A stretch of DNA of 64,000 nucleotides, from NCBI GenBank assembly GCA_043228905.1, contig JBHGNT010000005.1:21576001-21640000 (forward strand), given 5' to 3'. The notes under the pieces are model-generated. The model did no database searches. It was not told the origin of the DNA and saw only the letters and a list, made by a program, of their open reading frames with translations. Within the stretch, counting starts at the first letter, position 1; each line of letters starts with the position of its first letter. This document shows positions 22,171-33,286 of this stretch, one piece after another. The translations under genes were made by a program, and so were the position numbers. Source of the DNA: Azolla caroliniana. Lineage: Eukaryota; Polypodiophyta.

Positions 22171-22980
22171 CCGTGTTGCATGCTCGGACGAAGCACATAG
22201 AAGTGCACTATCACTTTGTGCGTAAGCAGGTTCTCAGCGATGAAGTTGAGCTTCGATATGTTCATACGGATCGGCAAGTTGCCGACATCTTCACGAAGCC
22301 GCTCAGATTGGACAAATTATAGCAGTTTTCCGAAATGCCGGTCTATAGCATCTCAACGTGCCGCACTTGAGGGGGAGAATGGAAACAGGTAATGGCACCG
22401 GACAAGGAGCCGGAGAGGTAAGAAGAGCTCAAACAGGGGGAGATGAGTAGCAAAAGGAAGCCGAGTCGACCGAAAGAGTCGGCACATCCAAACAAGTCGA
22501 AGTAACGGTAGCGGTGGCAGAGTCAAGAAGGAAAGAGCCGATCGGAAGAAGAAGGCCAAGACTAGGACATGGTCTGATGTTGCGAACAGCCTAAAAATGG
22601 AAGACGATTTGGAGACTACCAACTCGGAGAAGAGTTGGAACGAATCAGAGGAAGCCAATTCGGTTCAAGATTCGGAGGAGCCGGATCAACTAAAGGCCAA
22701 GCGGACGAGAGGGCAGCGGAAGTCGACACCGACATAAAGGATTTGATGGATTGACGAGCACCGGAGTCATAACAGCGAAGGAGCTTAGATGGGCCTACTA
22801 AGCTGACAAGCTGGCCAAGGAGGTCGAGGTGCGCAATACCGGACGGGTCGCGGGAAGCGGAACCGGACCGGACGAGGAGCGTGAGCAAGGGGGAAGGACG
22901 TCAGAAGGAGCCGGAGGAAAGGAGTGGTTACTGTAGACACTGACATCACGATCCGACCTCAAGTTGAGCTTGAGGGGGAG
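22171..22980 (+). pseudogene. Copia A RNase H end, charged 3' extension and polypurine tract
   Basis: Coding resumes with HARTKHIEVHYHFVRKQV and VADIFTKPLRLDKL, the end of copia RNase H. About 600 bp of Lys/Arg/Glu-rich, stop-containing sequence follows, ending at the polypurine tract CTTGAGGGGGAG (22969-22980). The same extension is found in copia F (44381-44773, minus strand), where 130 codons stay open. It is therefore a family feature, not random filler. Its function is unknown. Confidence 0.75.
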
Positions 22981-23144
22981 TGTGAGCGAGCAGGGTCAAC
23001 CGGATCCGGATCGATATTCGGAACAAAGAGCCGGATCGGTAACCGGAACCAGGAGCCGGATCAAAGAGATGGATCGGGGAACCGGTTTCAAATGTGAACC
23101 GGAAGGCTAGTAGTAGCCTATACTCCTAGACTACTAGGTAGTCA

Positions 23145-23579
23145 TGTTAACTCTTAGGGCCGGACAATGGCCTAACACAGGGTGTCTACGGAAGACACTT
23201 CACCAAAGGGGTGTTACGGTAAGAGGATTAGGATCAACGATTAATCCGACTTAATTAGGTTACTTAGCAAGATCGTCCTTAATAATCACACGCGTAAGAT
23301 ATAACAATGAATGCAGAACGGCAATTAACACAGAGATATAAAAAACACTAATCTTTATTAATTATCCGCTGCTCATTACATTGTATCCGGGCCTTTAAAT
23401 AGGTTTCCGGTCTATAGTACAAAACGGTGCCATCCGCACCTGTTCGGGATCGGTCCGGATCCGGAATGGCATACCGATTCTGGTCCGTCCGTCCACACTA
23501 ATAGCTTACTTACAACCATTCCTAATAATTAAATAACTCCTTCGTTTCACACTCTGGACTCCTTTGTCGGCCGGTAACA
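23145..23579 (-). repeat. Ty3-E 3' LTR
   Basis: This 435-bp block runs TGTTAACTCTTAGGGCC to GGCCGGTAACA. It is the downstream LTR with respect to the minus-strand genes and matches 32142-32576 at roughly 97%, counting differences by eye. No clear polypurine tract is visible next to it. Confidence 0.92.
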
Positions 23580-23748
23580 CATGGCACACCCGTGGGACAG
23601 TACCTTGTACGTCGAATCCACCATCCAACCCTTGCTATTCTTCATCCAAAATATCCAGAATGCTTTGTTCGAGAGTTTCCAATGGTTCATCTGGAATTGG
23701 TTGTTGTTGTTGGGGTTGCTGCTGCTACTGTTGTTGCTCCGTTGATGG

Positions 23749-26217
23749 CTACTGCGACTGGTCCTTTGGTGGTTGTTGCGGCTGCTCCTCCATTTGTTGC
23801 TCTAACACCGGCATTTCCATCATTGCTCCCTCCGTCGTAGTGGTCTCCAGTTGACTGGTTCCGGCCTGGCCCTTGGCCAGTGACGGTTCCTCATCACTAA
23901 GGTTAACCGTTGCCGCTTCCCGTGCTTTTTCTTCCCGAACCCGGGACCACTCGTAGCTTTCAAACTGGATTTGAGCGTCCAGCGTATCATCGTCTAGCTG
24001 AGCTACGAGTTGCCGAACTTGCACCAGTTGTTCATCCGCCAGGACTTGGAAGTCTTCGGCCAGCTCGTCTCGTATGGCAGTGAAGTCCTCGGAATTCAAC
24101 GTGTAACAATCATCTCCTTCCTTCCGTTGGTTTTCCACGTCTGCCCATAGCAATTGGAGTTCCGCCGTATTTTGTGCCCACTTTGTCCACCATCTTACAG
24201 AGCTTTCGTCAATCAAGCATTTTATCTGATTCAGCCATGCCCAGAGGATGCACTGAATCCGGCCCGTTCCCATCTGCGATTTGATCTCCGCAGCTTGCCG
24301 TTCCTCCTTCAATTGCTTGATGATTTTGACATTGTCTTCCGCCTGCTCCTTGTAATGCGTCAATTGCCTTTGATATGTGCTTTGTAATTTTTGCAATACC
24401 GTTGACGCTCTCTCCTTTTCTTCTTGCTGCTGCCTCTGGAGCTCCATCCGGACCTTCTCCGCCTCGTCCAATCGTCTTGTATTTTCCGCTCGGAGTCACC
24501 GGTGATTGGATCTGTGTTGTCGTTAAGGCCATTTTGGCCATTTCTGTCGTGACCTGATCCAAGTCTTTTTCAAGGCACCGGATTCTGGATCGGGCCGTCT
24601 CTAGTTGTTCGGTTGTGACGAGCAACCGTTCGCTTTGCGCTCTTTCTTCCGCCTCAATATACCCCACTGCTCTGGCAATCTGTTCACCTATCCACCGGAG
24701 CCACAGGCTACCGGTGCATTGTTGTTGCGCTTGCACAGCGGTTTGACGGATGGGCTCGCTTGTGGATGGGTGGTCCCGCCTGATTGCACGAGTTGCAATT
24801 CTGTTTCTGCCCGTGGACCATCTTGCTATCCTGGTTCCCCTTGCGTTTCTTCTTGGTTGGCCGAGGGAGACTGCATTGACCTTTCCGGCTCTGGCGGAAT
24901 GGGACTTGTGGGTGCTGCCGGTGGTGCAAGGGCTTATGATTCTGATGCCATGCGCACCGGTTCTGGTCCCTCCCTTGGCGTGGGAGTCTCAGTCTGGGGA
25001 GCCGGTGTTTCCTCCGTCTAAGGGTCCGAACATTTCCCGGCTGCCTCAACAGTCCTTGTCGACGACCGTCACTGGAGGTGCTCCGTAGGCTCCTCCTCTA
25101 TTTCCTCTTCCTGAGTCCCGGTATTGAGTTTTGCCACCAAGTGGTCCGCTTCTCTGTTCACCGGTCGGCGGAGTGTAACCTTTACAGGCCGTACCGGTGG
25201 TTCCTCCTACGCATCCATTGGCCGCTTCCGGCTGGCGCTCTCCTTTCCCGCCTGTTCTGCGTCCGCCGCCTTCCCCTTATTGGCCTTAGAGGCCAACAGC
25301 TATTGTCTTTTGGAAGCAGTCTTTGGGGTGCCATCCGCCACTCTTCCCCGCTTCTTGGGCTCGACGGGCTCGACGGGTGGCACAAGCAAGGTGAGCCACT
25401 GCATTACTGCGTGTCATATCCTCCGTCCTTCTCGGCCTTCTTTGCCGTCTTTTCCTCTAACGATCTCGATCGCCGCACACAAACCGTCTGCGATCAATAC
25501 CGGCCAATCCACTTTGATCCCTTCATTGGTGGCGATGATCATCCCTGCCCGGTTCTGCGGCATGACAGGGAGTCTAGGGTACACATGGCCGTATTCGTGG
25601 AGCACACGAGCAATCTCACGGAACAGCATATCTCCGCCGCCCTGTGTCCGGTAGCCCTTGCTGGCTAGGCAGTACTCACCAAAATACTTGATGAGTTGTT
25701 CCGAGGTCGGATTGTCAATCGTGAGTATGCCTCCCTCCGGAAGGCCTATTAACGCACGGATCGCCTCTGCCGTTATGACCTCTGTGTCGATTTCTTTGAT
25801 CACCTTGTCGGCTTCTTTGTGTGACGGTACCTCCATAATCATCAAGAAGCCCTCGAGCCAGTGTTGCTTTAGCCATTTCTTGGCGGCTTTCGACAGCGTT
25901 TGCGGGTCCATGTCTGTGTCGAGGTCGGATTGTGGTGGCGTGGTTGGATGGTGATGAGAGTGAGATTGAGAGAGAGAGAGTTCAGAAAGCGGGGGTTCTC
26001 TGTGCGTAGGTTCTCGTCTGATGATCTTCCAGCGCCTTGGTGCTTCTGTGCTCCTGGGTTCGCGAAAGTAGAGGGTCTCCACGCGTAGTGGTTTTTCTCT
26101 GTGCATTCTGGCACCTTTTTCGAGTGTGTGCACGTCGTGTACTAAAATAGCATTATGTCCTGTGGTAGCGCTTAAATGCCCACTACGTACCTTTTCGTTC
26201 CTCACTCTCTCGTCCAT
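23749..26217 (-). pseudogene. Ty3-E additional ORF downstream of integrase
   Basis: A long coding region lies between integrase and the 3' LTR, a position used for extra or envelope-like ORFs in some plant Ty3 lineages. It starts at 26217 and is open to 25414, with a globular-looking part (AAKKWLKQHWLEGFLMIMEVP, IRALIGLPEGGILTIDNPTS). The same frame then continues through several isolated stops with Lys/Pro/Glu-rich linker (EPKKRGRVADGTPKTASKR) to about 24730. Two frame changes later it ends in a coiled coil (24471-23749: RMELQRQQQEEKERASTVLQ and KQLKEERQAAEIK) and a Gln/Glu-rich tail. I recognise no domain and see no signal peptide or membrane segment. Confidence 0.65.
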
Positions 26218-26337
26218 TCATACCTCGCTTTTGCATGATTACTTCGCTTTTTTCTTTTCTTTTTTTCTTTTTTAATGTAGTGTGAGGTTACTTGTCCGTT
26301 GGTCCTACCGGACCCTTACCGGCCTCATTCTCCCCAG

Positions 26338-28198
26338 TTACCGGCTCGCCGTCTCTGCCTTCTTGGTGGTTGTCGTTTTCGCACCGGTGTCGGTCCTTTG
26401 CTGAAATGGGTTCTTGGGCATTGGTCCTCTATATGGCTTCAATCGGAATCCGTTGACCCATTTGCCTAGCACTTCGCCGACAAGTGTCCCTAACTGGTAG
26501 GACCCATTATACTCACGTGTCAGCCAATACGGGCCGGTCCATCTAAACCGTAGTTTTCCCAGCATCTTGCCCATCCGGGTCTGAAATACTAACACCGGCT
26601 TGCCGATTGCGAACATTTTTTCATTTCCTTTCCTGTGCCAGTCGACAAATGCTTTCCGTCGCCGTTGTTCCAATTCTAAGTGCAGGATGCTTGCCAATCG
26701 TTGTCCCTCAAGTTCACACAGCGTTGTTAATCGTATTGCCTCCGACTCCTTCTCGTTCAGCCGTTCCCGTAGCTGGATCCGTAAGCTGGGTACTTGGAAT
26801 TCCACCGGCATTACCGCCTCTAGTCCGAACGCTAACCGGAACGGTGTTGTTCGAATGCTCGTTTTATATGCTGTCCGGTATGCCCAAAGCGCGCTATGTA
26901 GCTTGGTATCCCAATCTGTTCGGTTTTCGTTGACGATCTTCCGGAGGATATTCTGGAGCGTTTTGTTCGTCAATTCAGCTAACCCGTTTGCTTGCGGATA
27001 GTATGGTGTGCTCCGTTTATGGACAACGGCATAGAATGTCGTCAGGCTTTCAACAAAGAAAGTGCCCCCCTTGGTCGCTTATTAATTCGATTGGGCATCC
27101 GTAACGGCACCAGATGTATTCGTATAGAAATTTTGCCGTTGACGCGGCGGTATTGTCTCTTAAGGCTTTGGCCTCCACCCATTTCGTGCAGTAATCCGTC
27201 GCGACGATGACGTACCGATTACCTGTTCTCATTGCCAGTGGTTTGAACGGTCCAACAAAGTCCAGCCCCCACTTCTGGATTGGTTCGAGTGGTAGTACAG
27301 GCTGGTGTGGCATCCGAGCCTACTCCGTTGGCTAGCCCATTCGCTGGCATAGGTCACATTCTTTTGCGTACCGTACAACATCTCTTAATGTAGTTGGCCA
27401 CCATAGGCCACTTTGCCATATTTTCCTGGCCGTCGCATCTCCGGCATAGTGACCTCTGGCAACTCCGCAGTGGGCTTCCCTCAGTATGAGGTCCTTTTCA
27501 TCGCTACGCACAGCCCGTCTCCATATGTCCTCCGCACCCTTGTGGTAAAGTGTGTCTCGCAGTAAGCAGAAATGTCGGCTTTGCACCGCCAGGCGTTTCC
27601 TTTCGTCCCGGTTCATCTCTTCCAGAGGCAGTCCTGTGCTGAGAAACTGGTGCATATTTGTGAGCCACTCTTGTCTTCCTGTGCCATCATCTCATCTGTT
27701 GCCGTTTCCGTAGTGACTCGAAACAGCTCCGCATCCGGAAACTTGTCCGCTACTCCGTCGCCCATCTCTCCGGACTCTAATCGGCTTAAATAATCCGCTA
27801 CGGCATGCTGTATACCGGGTCGGTGGAATATTTTGAACTCGAATTCCTGTAACAGTAAGGTCCACTAGGCCAACTTACCGGTGAGTGACACCTTGGACAC
27901 CAGGTAGAGGAGTGCCGAATGATCTACATGGAAGGAAAACTTCCTTCCCAATAAATAATGCCGAAACTTTGTCAGACTGTAGATCATCCCTGTAGATCAT
28001 CCCTAGAGCTTCCCGTTCCGTGGTAGAGTAGTTCCGTTCTGCTTGGGATAGCTTTCGGCTGGCATAGTACACTAGCCGGTACCACTTTGGCTCCGTAAGT
28101 TGCATCAGTACGCTTCCGATTGCGATGTCGGAGGCGTCCACGAACACATGAAATTCTTTACTCCAATCCGGAGGCTGCACTACCGGTGCTTGCGACAA
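26338..28198 (-). pseudogene. pol: Ty3-E RNase H and integrase
   Basis: RNase H is at 28198-27875 (FHVFVDASDIAIGSVLMQ, YYASRKLSQAERNYSTTERE). Integrase runs from 27655 with the zinc-finger part (HCGVARGHYAGDATARKIWQSG, then CDLCQRMG). The core is at 27313-27050 (WGLDFVGPFKP, VIVATDYCTKWVEAKAL, LISDQGGHF). The C-terminal part at 26973-26338 includes LWAYRTAYKTSIRTTPFRLAFG and LRFRWTGPYWL. Frames change between the pieces near 27660, 27320 and 27000, so the gene is broken. No chromodomain is seen. Confidence 0.85.
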
Positions 28199-28240
28199 TA
28201 GTACATTGAGGGCCCTATACGCCCTATCCTCGGTGTCGGT

Positions 28241-29245
28241 TCACTGGAATGGTGTCCGATGTACGGCGGCATGCAACGGTGTAGCTAGGTCGGCCAAGTA
28301 TCGGAGCATCCGGCTGTGCCACCGGATCTGGCCTAAGAACCAGCTCAATGCCTTTGCCATTGCCGGTGCCGATGCTTCTAGTATGGCTTTCACTTTGTCT
28401 GGGTCGACTGCAATGCCTTCCTGGCTCACAATATGTCCTAGTAAGGTTCCACTGGACACGCCAAATACACACTTTGCCGGATTCAAGCTTAGCCAGTACG
28501 CTCTACACTTTTCTAGACAAAGACGAAGGTGCTGAAAATGGTCCTCCTCCCGGCTATAGACGGCGAAATCGTCAAGCAAAACCTCCATAAAAGCTGGGAT
28601 ATATTCACCAAAGATTTCCATGATGATTCGTTGAAATGTTGCCGGTGCAGTTTTGAGTCTGAACATCATCACTACAGCCACAAACACCCCCCATTCTGTG
28701 ACAAAAGTCGTTTTCTCTTGGTCATCGGGGTGCATCCGGATCTGATTATACCCACTGAATCCGTCTAGAAAGCTATAGACCTCATGGCCGGCGACGGCAT
28801 CCAACACTCTATCTGTGTACGGAAGTGGAAACGCATCTGTTACCGTAGCCGCATTGAGTTTCCGGTAGTCCACACAAACTCGAATTTTTCCATTCTTCTT
28901 TGGTACGACTACGATCGGGCTCAGCCATGTCGCTTTCTTTACCGGACGGATAAAGCTAACTCTTAGCAGTTTGTTGATTTCCTCCTTGACTTTGGCGGCA
29001 TAATTGGGATTCATCCGGTACCGTCTTTGTGCCACTGGTTTTGCGTCCTTGCTCAAGTGAATCTGATGCTGGTATAATTGAGGGTCGAGCCCTCGCATGT
29101 CTTCGTATGACCAGGCGAACACGTCGCGAAATTCCGTGAGAAGTGTGATCATCGCCGTTTTGTCTTCGGACTTCATCTCCTTGGCGATGTGCACCGGTTT
29201 TGCTTCGTCCGTGGTCCCTAGGTTCACTTCGTCAAGTTGCGACAC
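28241..29245 (-). pseudogene. pol: Ty3-E reverse transcriptase
   Basis: This 334-codon open stretch covers most of RT. It has YRMNPNYAAKVKEEINKLL, RVCVDYRKLNAATVTDAFPL, the motif A region YSFLDGFSGYNQI, and the active site VLLDDFAVYS, where LLDD replaces YxDD. LNPAKCVFGVSSGTLLGHIV then follows. It joins RNase H at 28198 after a frame break. The lost hallmark tyrosine or methionine before DD may be a family trait or decay. Confidence 0.85.
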
Positions 29246-29416
29246 TTTTACGCGCTATGAAACGGCCATTTCCTGTTCCAACGCTTCCTGCGCTTGCCGT
29301 AACTCTCGGATTGCGTCTTTATCCGGTTCTGCTTCAGCCTCTTCCAGCTGCAGTAAGTATGGTGCTACTGCTTCGGCAATGTCAATTTCGAAGAGGGGTA
29401 CGATCTTCGGGTTTTC

Positions 29417-30229
29417 CTACAAGTACTGAGCTTCTTCTTCTTCAGCTAACCCTTCTAGCATGTTGACGCACTCTACATACAACGGTGTACATTCCTTGCC
29501 AATGCTCGTCCTTGGCTGTGTTGGTACCTGTACCTTGGCTTTTCCTCGCCGGAAGGTAATTATATTTTTCCTCCAATTCTGTTTGATATGTGCCGTTTTC
29601 AACCACGGCCGCCCCAGCAATAGCGGGTATGCGCCTTGTGCCTGTAATTGTAGCATTACTGTCGAGATGTGAAATGTATGACCGCCAACGGTGACTTCTA
29701 ATTTTCGTATTAATCCTATCGGCTGCATTGAGCTTGTATCGGCCATCCGTAACCAGAACGGACACGGCTCCAACTCGTGGATTCCCAAGGCATCACACGT
29801 CCAGAGGCTTATTACATTCACCCTAGAGCCTCCGTCTATTACTGTGCCGGGGAGTTCTTTCCCTTTTACAATGCCAGTAATTACCGGGCTATTGGTGTCC
29901 ACCACCATTGGTCCCTCCTCCGGATTCGAGAAGAGTACCAGTGCCGGTGATGATTCTCCTTCCGTCATGGTTGTCTTCAGTCCTTCCGTGAATCTCGGCA
30001 CGAGCTGTAGGAGTCTTCCTAGTGGCAGCGTAATCTGGCATTCTTGCAACGCCTGCAATGTCTCGTTCTCGGAGTGACTGCCGCCGGCAAGCCCTACGGT
30101 GTTCTCCTTTTGCCGTTGTAAGTCTGTGACATTTTGCTCGTTTGCTTTCTTCACCCATTCCGTCGCTTGCTTCCGGATAGTCTCCTGCGTCTCCCATTTG
30201 TTGGCCATGCCCTTCGACCTTGTGGTCAC
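29417..30229 (-). pseudogene. pol: Ty3-E protease region
   Basis: This 270-codon stretch on the minus strand contains the retropepsin motif TVIDGGSRVNVIS, with D-G-G at the catalytic site where D-S/T-G is usual. The flap/second block is YPLLLGRPWLKTAHIKQNW. It is preceded by an acidic-basic linker after the zinc knuckles. It ends with a stop at 29417, about 170 bp before RT opens at 29245. Confidence 0.75.
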
Positions 30230-30267
30230 CTACTGTAGATCTGCCACTTCAGGGACTACCATATTTT

Positions 30268-32130
30268 CTACCGGTCGTTTGTCATTGCTCTTCGCCAGGC
30301 ATTGATTACTATAATGGCCTTCCTGTCGGCAGTAGTAGCAGTAGGCTTTCCGGGTATTGCTGGATTCGGCATTGTCTGTTGTACCCGAGGCAGGTCCCGT
30401 GGTAAGCGCGGGGTTTTGGGCCGGTTGGCTGCTTGAAGCTCCTTGTTCCGGATCCCGTGGGTAGCCGCCTTTTTTGAAATGCCGTTTTTTGTTATAGTTC
30501 TTCTTATTGCGGTACTCTTGAGGAGGTTGGTCATTAAATTTTCCGTATTCCTCCCGTTGCTGACGATACCAGGGGGAGTGCTCCCGGTCGTAATGTTCGT
30601 ATCGTCTATTGTAATCCCGGTACCGATCATATCTATCGTACCGGTCATAGTTATCCCGCCGATCACCGTACCGGACCTCATTCTCCCGTCGACCGCCATA
30701 CCAGACATCCTGTGCTGGTCAGTCGCGGTCCATTCGCCCCTAGCGTTCCTCTTCTTCATCCCGGCTGCTGCTTGGCTCTATTTGTCGGACGGGCAGTGCT
30801 TGTCGGTTCAATAGATTATACTCGCACCTATCCATCGTATGGCCCTTGGATTGACAGATTACACATTGCGTCCTCATAGTGCATTCTAGTGCCGAGTGTC
30901 CGGAATTCAAGCAGGTTGTGCATTGTATTGCTTGCCGAAACCGGAGGTCTTCATCGAATGGTAACGCCCGTTGGAGTGCTCCAAGTGTGAGTCAGGAGCT
31001 TGTCTTTTCCATCTCTCTCACCCGGTCAATGACCTGGTCGATGGTACTTGCGCGGAAGTCAATTACCGTGCAAACCGTGCGTAGGGGTTCCCGGAGCGCA
31101 TTTAGGAATATAGTCCGTAATTCCTCCTCCGGGGGTGCGCGGGCAAGCTAACTATGCATCCGTTGAAACCGGATGACAAACTGGGGAATGCTCTCCCCTG
31201 CCTCCTGTCGGATGGTATAAAATAAGCCCACCATTACTATTTGGTCCACCTCCATTTGGAAAAAATGCAAGAATTTAGCTTTTAAATCAGCGAAGGTGGT
31301 GATGGTAGACGGGTCCTGCGTCCGGCGCCATCTCGCTGCCGGTCCCTCCAATGTGACGCCAAATTCTACTATCTTAGAGCGTTCCTCTTCTTCCGGGGTC
31401 AATCGCTGGGACACATGGTTTGCTTCCCATGTCTGTTCAAAGGCGTGAACATGGGCTTCCGCGTCCGGATCATCTCTATACTTGGAGTACTGGAACGGCA
31501 TGTCGTCGTCCGGTATCGGTGCGCGGGCTAGCGGTGTTGGTGGTCGTTCCTGGTTTTTCTCCGGCGTCGGTGGTCTTTCCTAATTTGTTTCCGGTGTCGG
31601 TGGTCTTTCCTCTTCTTTTGGTGACGGAGGCCTCTCCTCCTCGACTTCCGATGTCGGAGGTCGCTCTTCCTCTGCTGGTTTCGGAGGTTCCAGCCTTAGC
31701 ACTTCCGGTTCCGGTGTCGGTAAGGTGTCTGATCCTTCGTCCTCCGGTCCGCCCGAGGTTTCGTTGCTGCTACGGTAGTTCGTGTGCACGCTGTATTCCC
31801 CTTCGGATCCGATTCATACGCTGAAAAGGCTTCTGCTTTGCCTTCTCCGCTTGCCAACGCCTGGAGAAGGGATTCGGTTTCCCGGAGGCTGCTTAGGCTG
31901 CTGCCGTCATCCAAGTGCAATGTTTGCTGTAACCAGAGGGACTCCTCCGCTACTCTCCAGATTACGTTGGAAAACGAACGATCCGCTCTAATTTCCTGCG
32001 CCACTTGCTGGAAAGCCTCACGTCTCCTTTGCCTTTCGGCAAGGCGTCGAGTTCGATCTGTAACCAGGTCGTGCGTAGATCTAGTCATCCCTTCGTGCCG
32101 TCGTTCACTGCAACAACAGGAATCGTGGTC
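30268..32130 (-). pseudogene. gag: Ty3-E gag with three CCHC knuckles
   Basis: Starting near the 5' LTR, an acidic repeat region at 31789-31580 (EERPPTSEVEEERPPSPKEE) leads into the gag core at 31501-31148. That core has KIVEFGVTLEGPAARWRRT and FYTIRQEAGESIPQFVIRFQ. Two tandem zinc knuckles follow at 30922-30881 (CTTCLNSGHSALEC) and 30865-30824 (CVICQSKGHTMDRC). An Arg/Tyr/Asp-rich stretch comes next, and a third knuckle lies at 30340-30299 (CYYCRQEGHYSNQC). The segments are in different frames. Three knuckles in one gag is unusual; most plant Ty3 gags have one or two. Confidence 0.8.
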
Positions 32131-32141
32131 GCCAAAAACTG

Positions 32142-32576
32142 TGTTAACTCTTAGGGCCAGACAATGGTCTAACACAGGGTGTCTACGGAAGACACTTCAC
32201 CAAAGGGGTGTTACGGCAAGAGGATTAGGATCAACGATTAATCCAACTTAATTAGGTTACTTAGCAAGATCGTCCTTAATAATCACACGCGTAAGATATA
32301 ACAATGAATGCAGAACGGAAATTAACACAGAGATATAAAAAACACTAATCTTTATTAATTATCCGCTGCTCATTACATTGTATCCGGGCCTTTAAATAGG
32401 TTTCCGGTCTGTAGTACAAAACGGTGCCATCCGCACCTGTTCGGGATCGGTCCGGATCTGGAACGGCATATCGATTCCAGTCCGTCCGTCCACACTAATA
32501 GCTTACTTACAACCATTCCTAATAATTAAATAACTCCTTCGTTTCACACTCTGGACTCCTTTGCCGGCCGGTAACA
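32142..32576 (-). repeat. Ty3-E 5' LTR
   Basis: This 435-bp LTR is the upstream one for the minus-strand genes. Reading down the minus strand, internal sequence begins CAGTTTTTGGCGACCACGAT; the TGGCGACCACG part is a plausible tRNA primer-binding site, but I cannot name the tRNA. The AGTCA duplication follows at 32577. Confidence 0.92.
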
Positions 32577-32728
32577 AGTCAGACTCCTCATAGTTAGTGT
32601 CAGCCGCTCATATGAGCATTGAAGTACATAGTACTTCTGTCAATCCTTTTGAGGACTTGTGTAAATAGTGTTGTTTAGCATGACTGTATGTACAAAGTTA
32701 CAAAGAGTTATTTTTTAATTGTGTTTAT

Positions 32729-32730
<2 letters not shown>

Positions 32731-32799
<69 letters not shown>
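32731..32799. repeat. (TC)n microsatellite in copia A LTR
   Basis: About 34 uninterrupted TC dinucleotides lie inside the second part of the copia A 3' LTR. Copia F lacks this run at the matching place, so it expanded after the two copies diverged. Confidence 0.95.
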
Positions 32800-32801
<2 letters not shown>

Positions 32802-32912
32802 TGTATGCTAAGTACTCTCTAGTTTCCATTGAACCTATTTTTATTCTCTGTCTCTACCCGGCTAAACTGGTTTGTCAAATCTTCCGTACGCTAACTTTTA
32901 CAATACATCTAG

Positions 32913-32949
32913 AAACACGTTCGCGTTCACAAGTGGAAGGATTGCGCAT
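32913..32949 (+). repeat. Left terminal inverted repeat of the DNA transposon
   Basis: The 37 bases here equal the reverse complement of 42826-42862 except for one T/C difference. The inner part also folds on itself: ACAAGTGGAA (32929-32938) pairs with TTCCACTTGT (32949-32958). This gives a hairpin at the left end only. Confidence 0.92.
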
Positions 32950-33286
32950 TCCACTTGTAGAATCTTCTTAAAACGAAGCAAATACACCCTCTCTACAAAA
33001 ATTGGATGCACTAGTATCACATGTTCCTCAACTTGATGAGAATTTGCAAATATAAAAATACATGATAGATCTACGAGTGGAGATCATTAGAAATCATGCA
33101 AGTTTAGACATGTTGATAAGTTAATGTAGGCATAATAAAGTTCAACTATGGCTCAATATGGCACTATTGTGCGACAAGGGAAACACTAACTTAAAGACTT
33201 ATATTAATTAGGTAAGTTTTACAAAAATATGAGGTGTACTTGTATCCATACTAATAAAATGAGATATAATTTATACTTTGACCCAT

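Larger units (their letters stand above)
23145..32576 (-). mobile_element. Ty3-E: Ty3/gypsy element with an extra 3' ORF, minus strand
   Basis: Two 435-bp LTRs (23145-23579 and 32142-32576) differ at about a dozen bases. They are flanked by the perfect duplication AGTCA (23140-23144 and 32577-32581), and removal restores the copia A LTR. On the minus strand the order is gag, protease, RT, RNase H, integrase, then a long additional ORF region before the 3' LTR. The RT style (NPAKCVFGVSSGTLLGHIVS) and the extra 3' ORF recall the plant Tat/Athila branch; that assignment is inferred. All ORFs carry breaks. Confidence 0.92.
1930..32902 (+). mobile_element. Copia A: Ty1/copia retrotransposon split by nested insertions
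   Basis: The copia-order coding segments are gag (1930-2690), protease/integrase (2818-3960), reverse transcriptase (4564-5114 and 5541-5850) and RNase H (about 5940-6559, resuming at 22171). A polypurine tract follows at 22969-22980, then a 3' LTR from 22981 that is split by Ty3-E and ends at 32902. Coding resumes in register across Ty3-B (QLAKNPV before, the ARTKHIEVHYHF motif after). The left end is outside the window. All coding parts carry stops, so the copy is inactive. Copia F (43625-45625) is a second, truncated copy of the same family. Confidence 0.85.
22981..32902 (+). repeat. Copia A 3' LTR, split by Ty3-E
   Basis: The LTR starts TGTGAGCGAGCAGGG right after the polypurine tract and is cut at 23144 by Ty3-E. 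It resumes after the AGTCA duplication at 32582 and ends CTAACTTTTACA at 32902. Its net length is about 485 bp, including a (TC)n run. The LTR of copia F (43625-44065) is the same family in reverse: TGTTGAACGAGC at one end and CGTATTCTTCACA at the other. Confidence 0.8.

Noticed and set aside
24605-25668. Plus-strand open frames (138 and 196 codons) opposite the Ty3-E extra ORF
   Set aside because: The minus strand shows protein-like composition continuing in one frame through isolated stops; the plus-strand frames are rich in Leu/Ser/Arg as expected for its complement.
29097-30077. Plus-strand frames opposite Ty3-E protease and RT
   Set aside because: They overlap clear retroviral-type motifs on the minus strand and have no recognisable content.
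32903-32912. Target duplication of the DNA transposon beside the left repeat
   Set aside because: ATACATCTAG on the left and AGACACACAA on the right share only AG next to the ends; too short to call, and the copia A insertion lies only 10 bp away.
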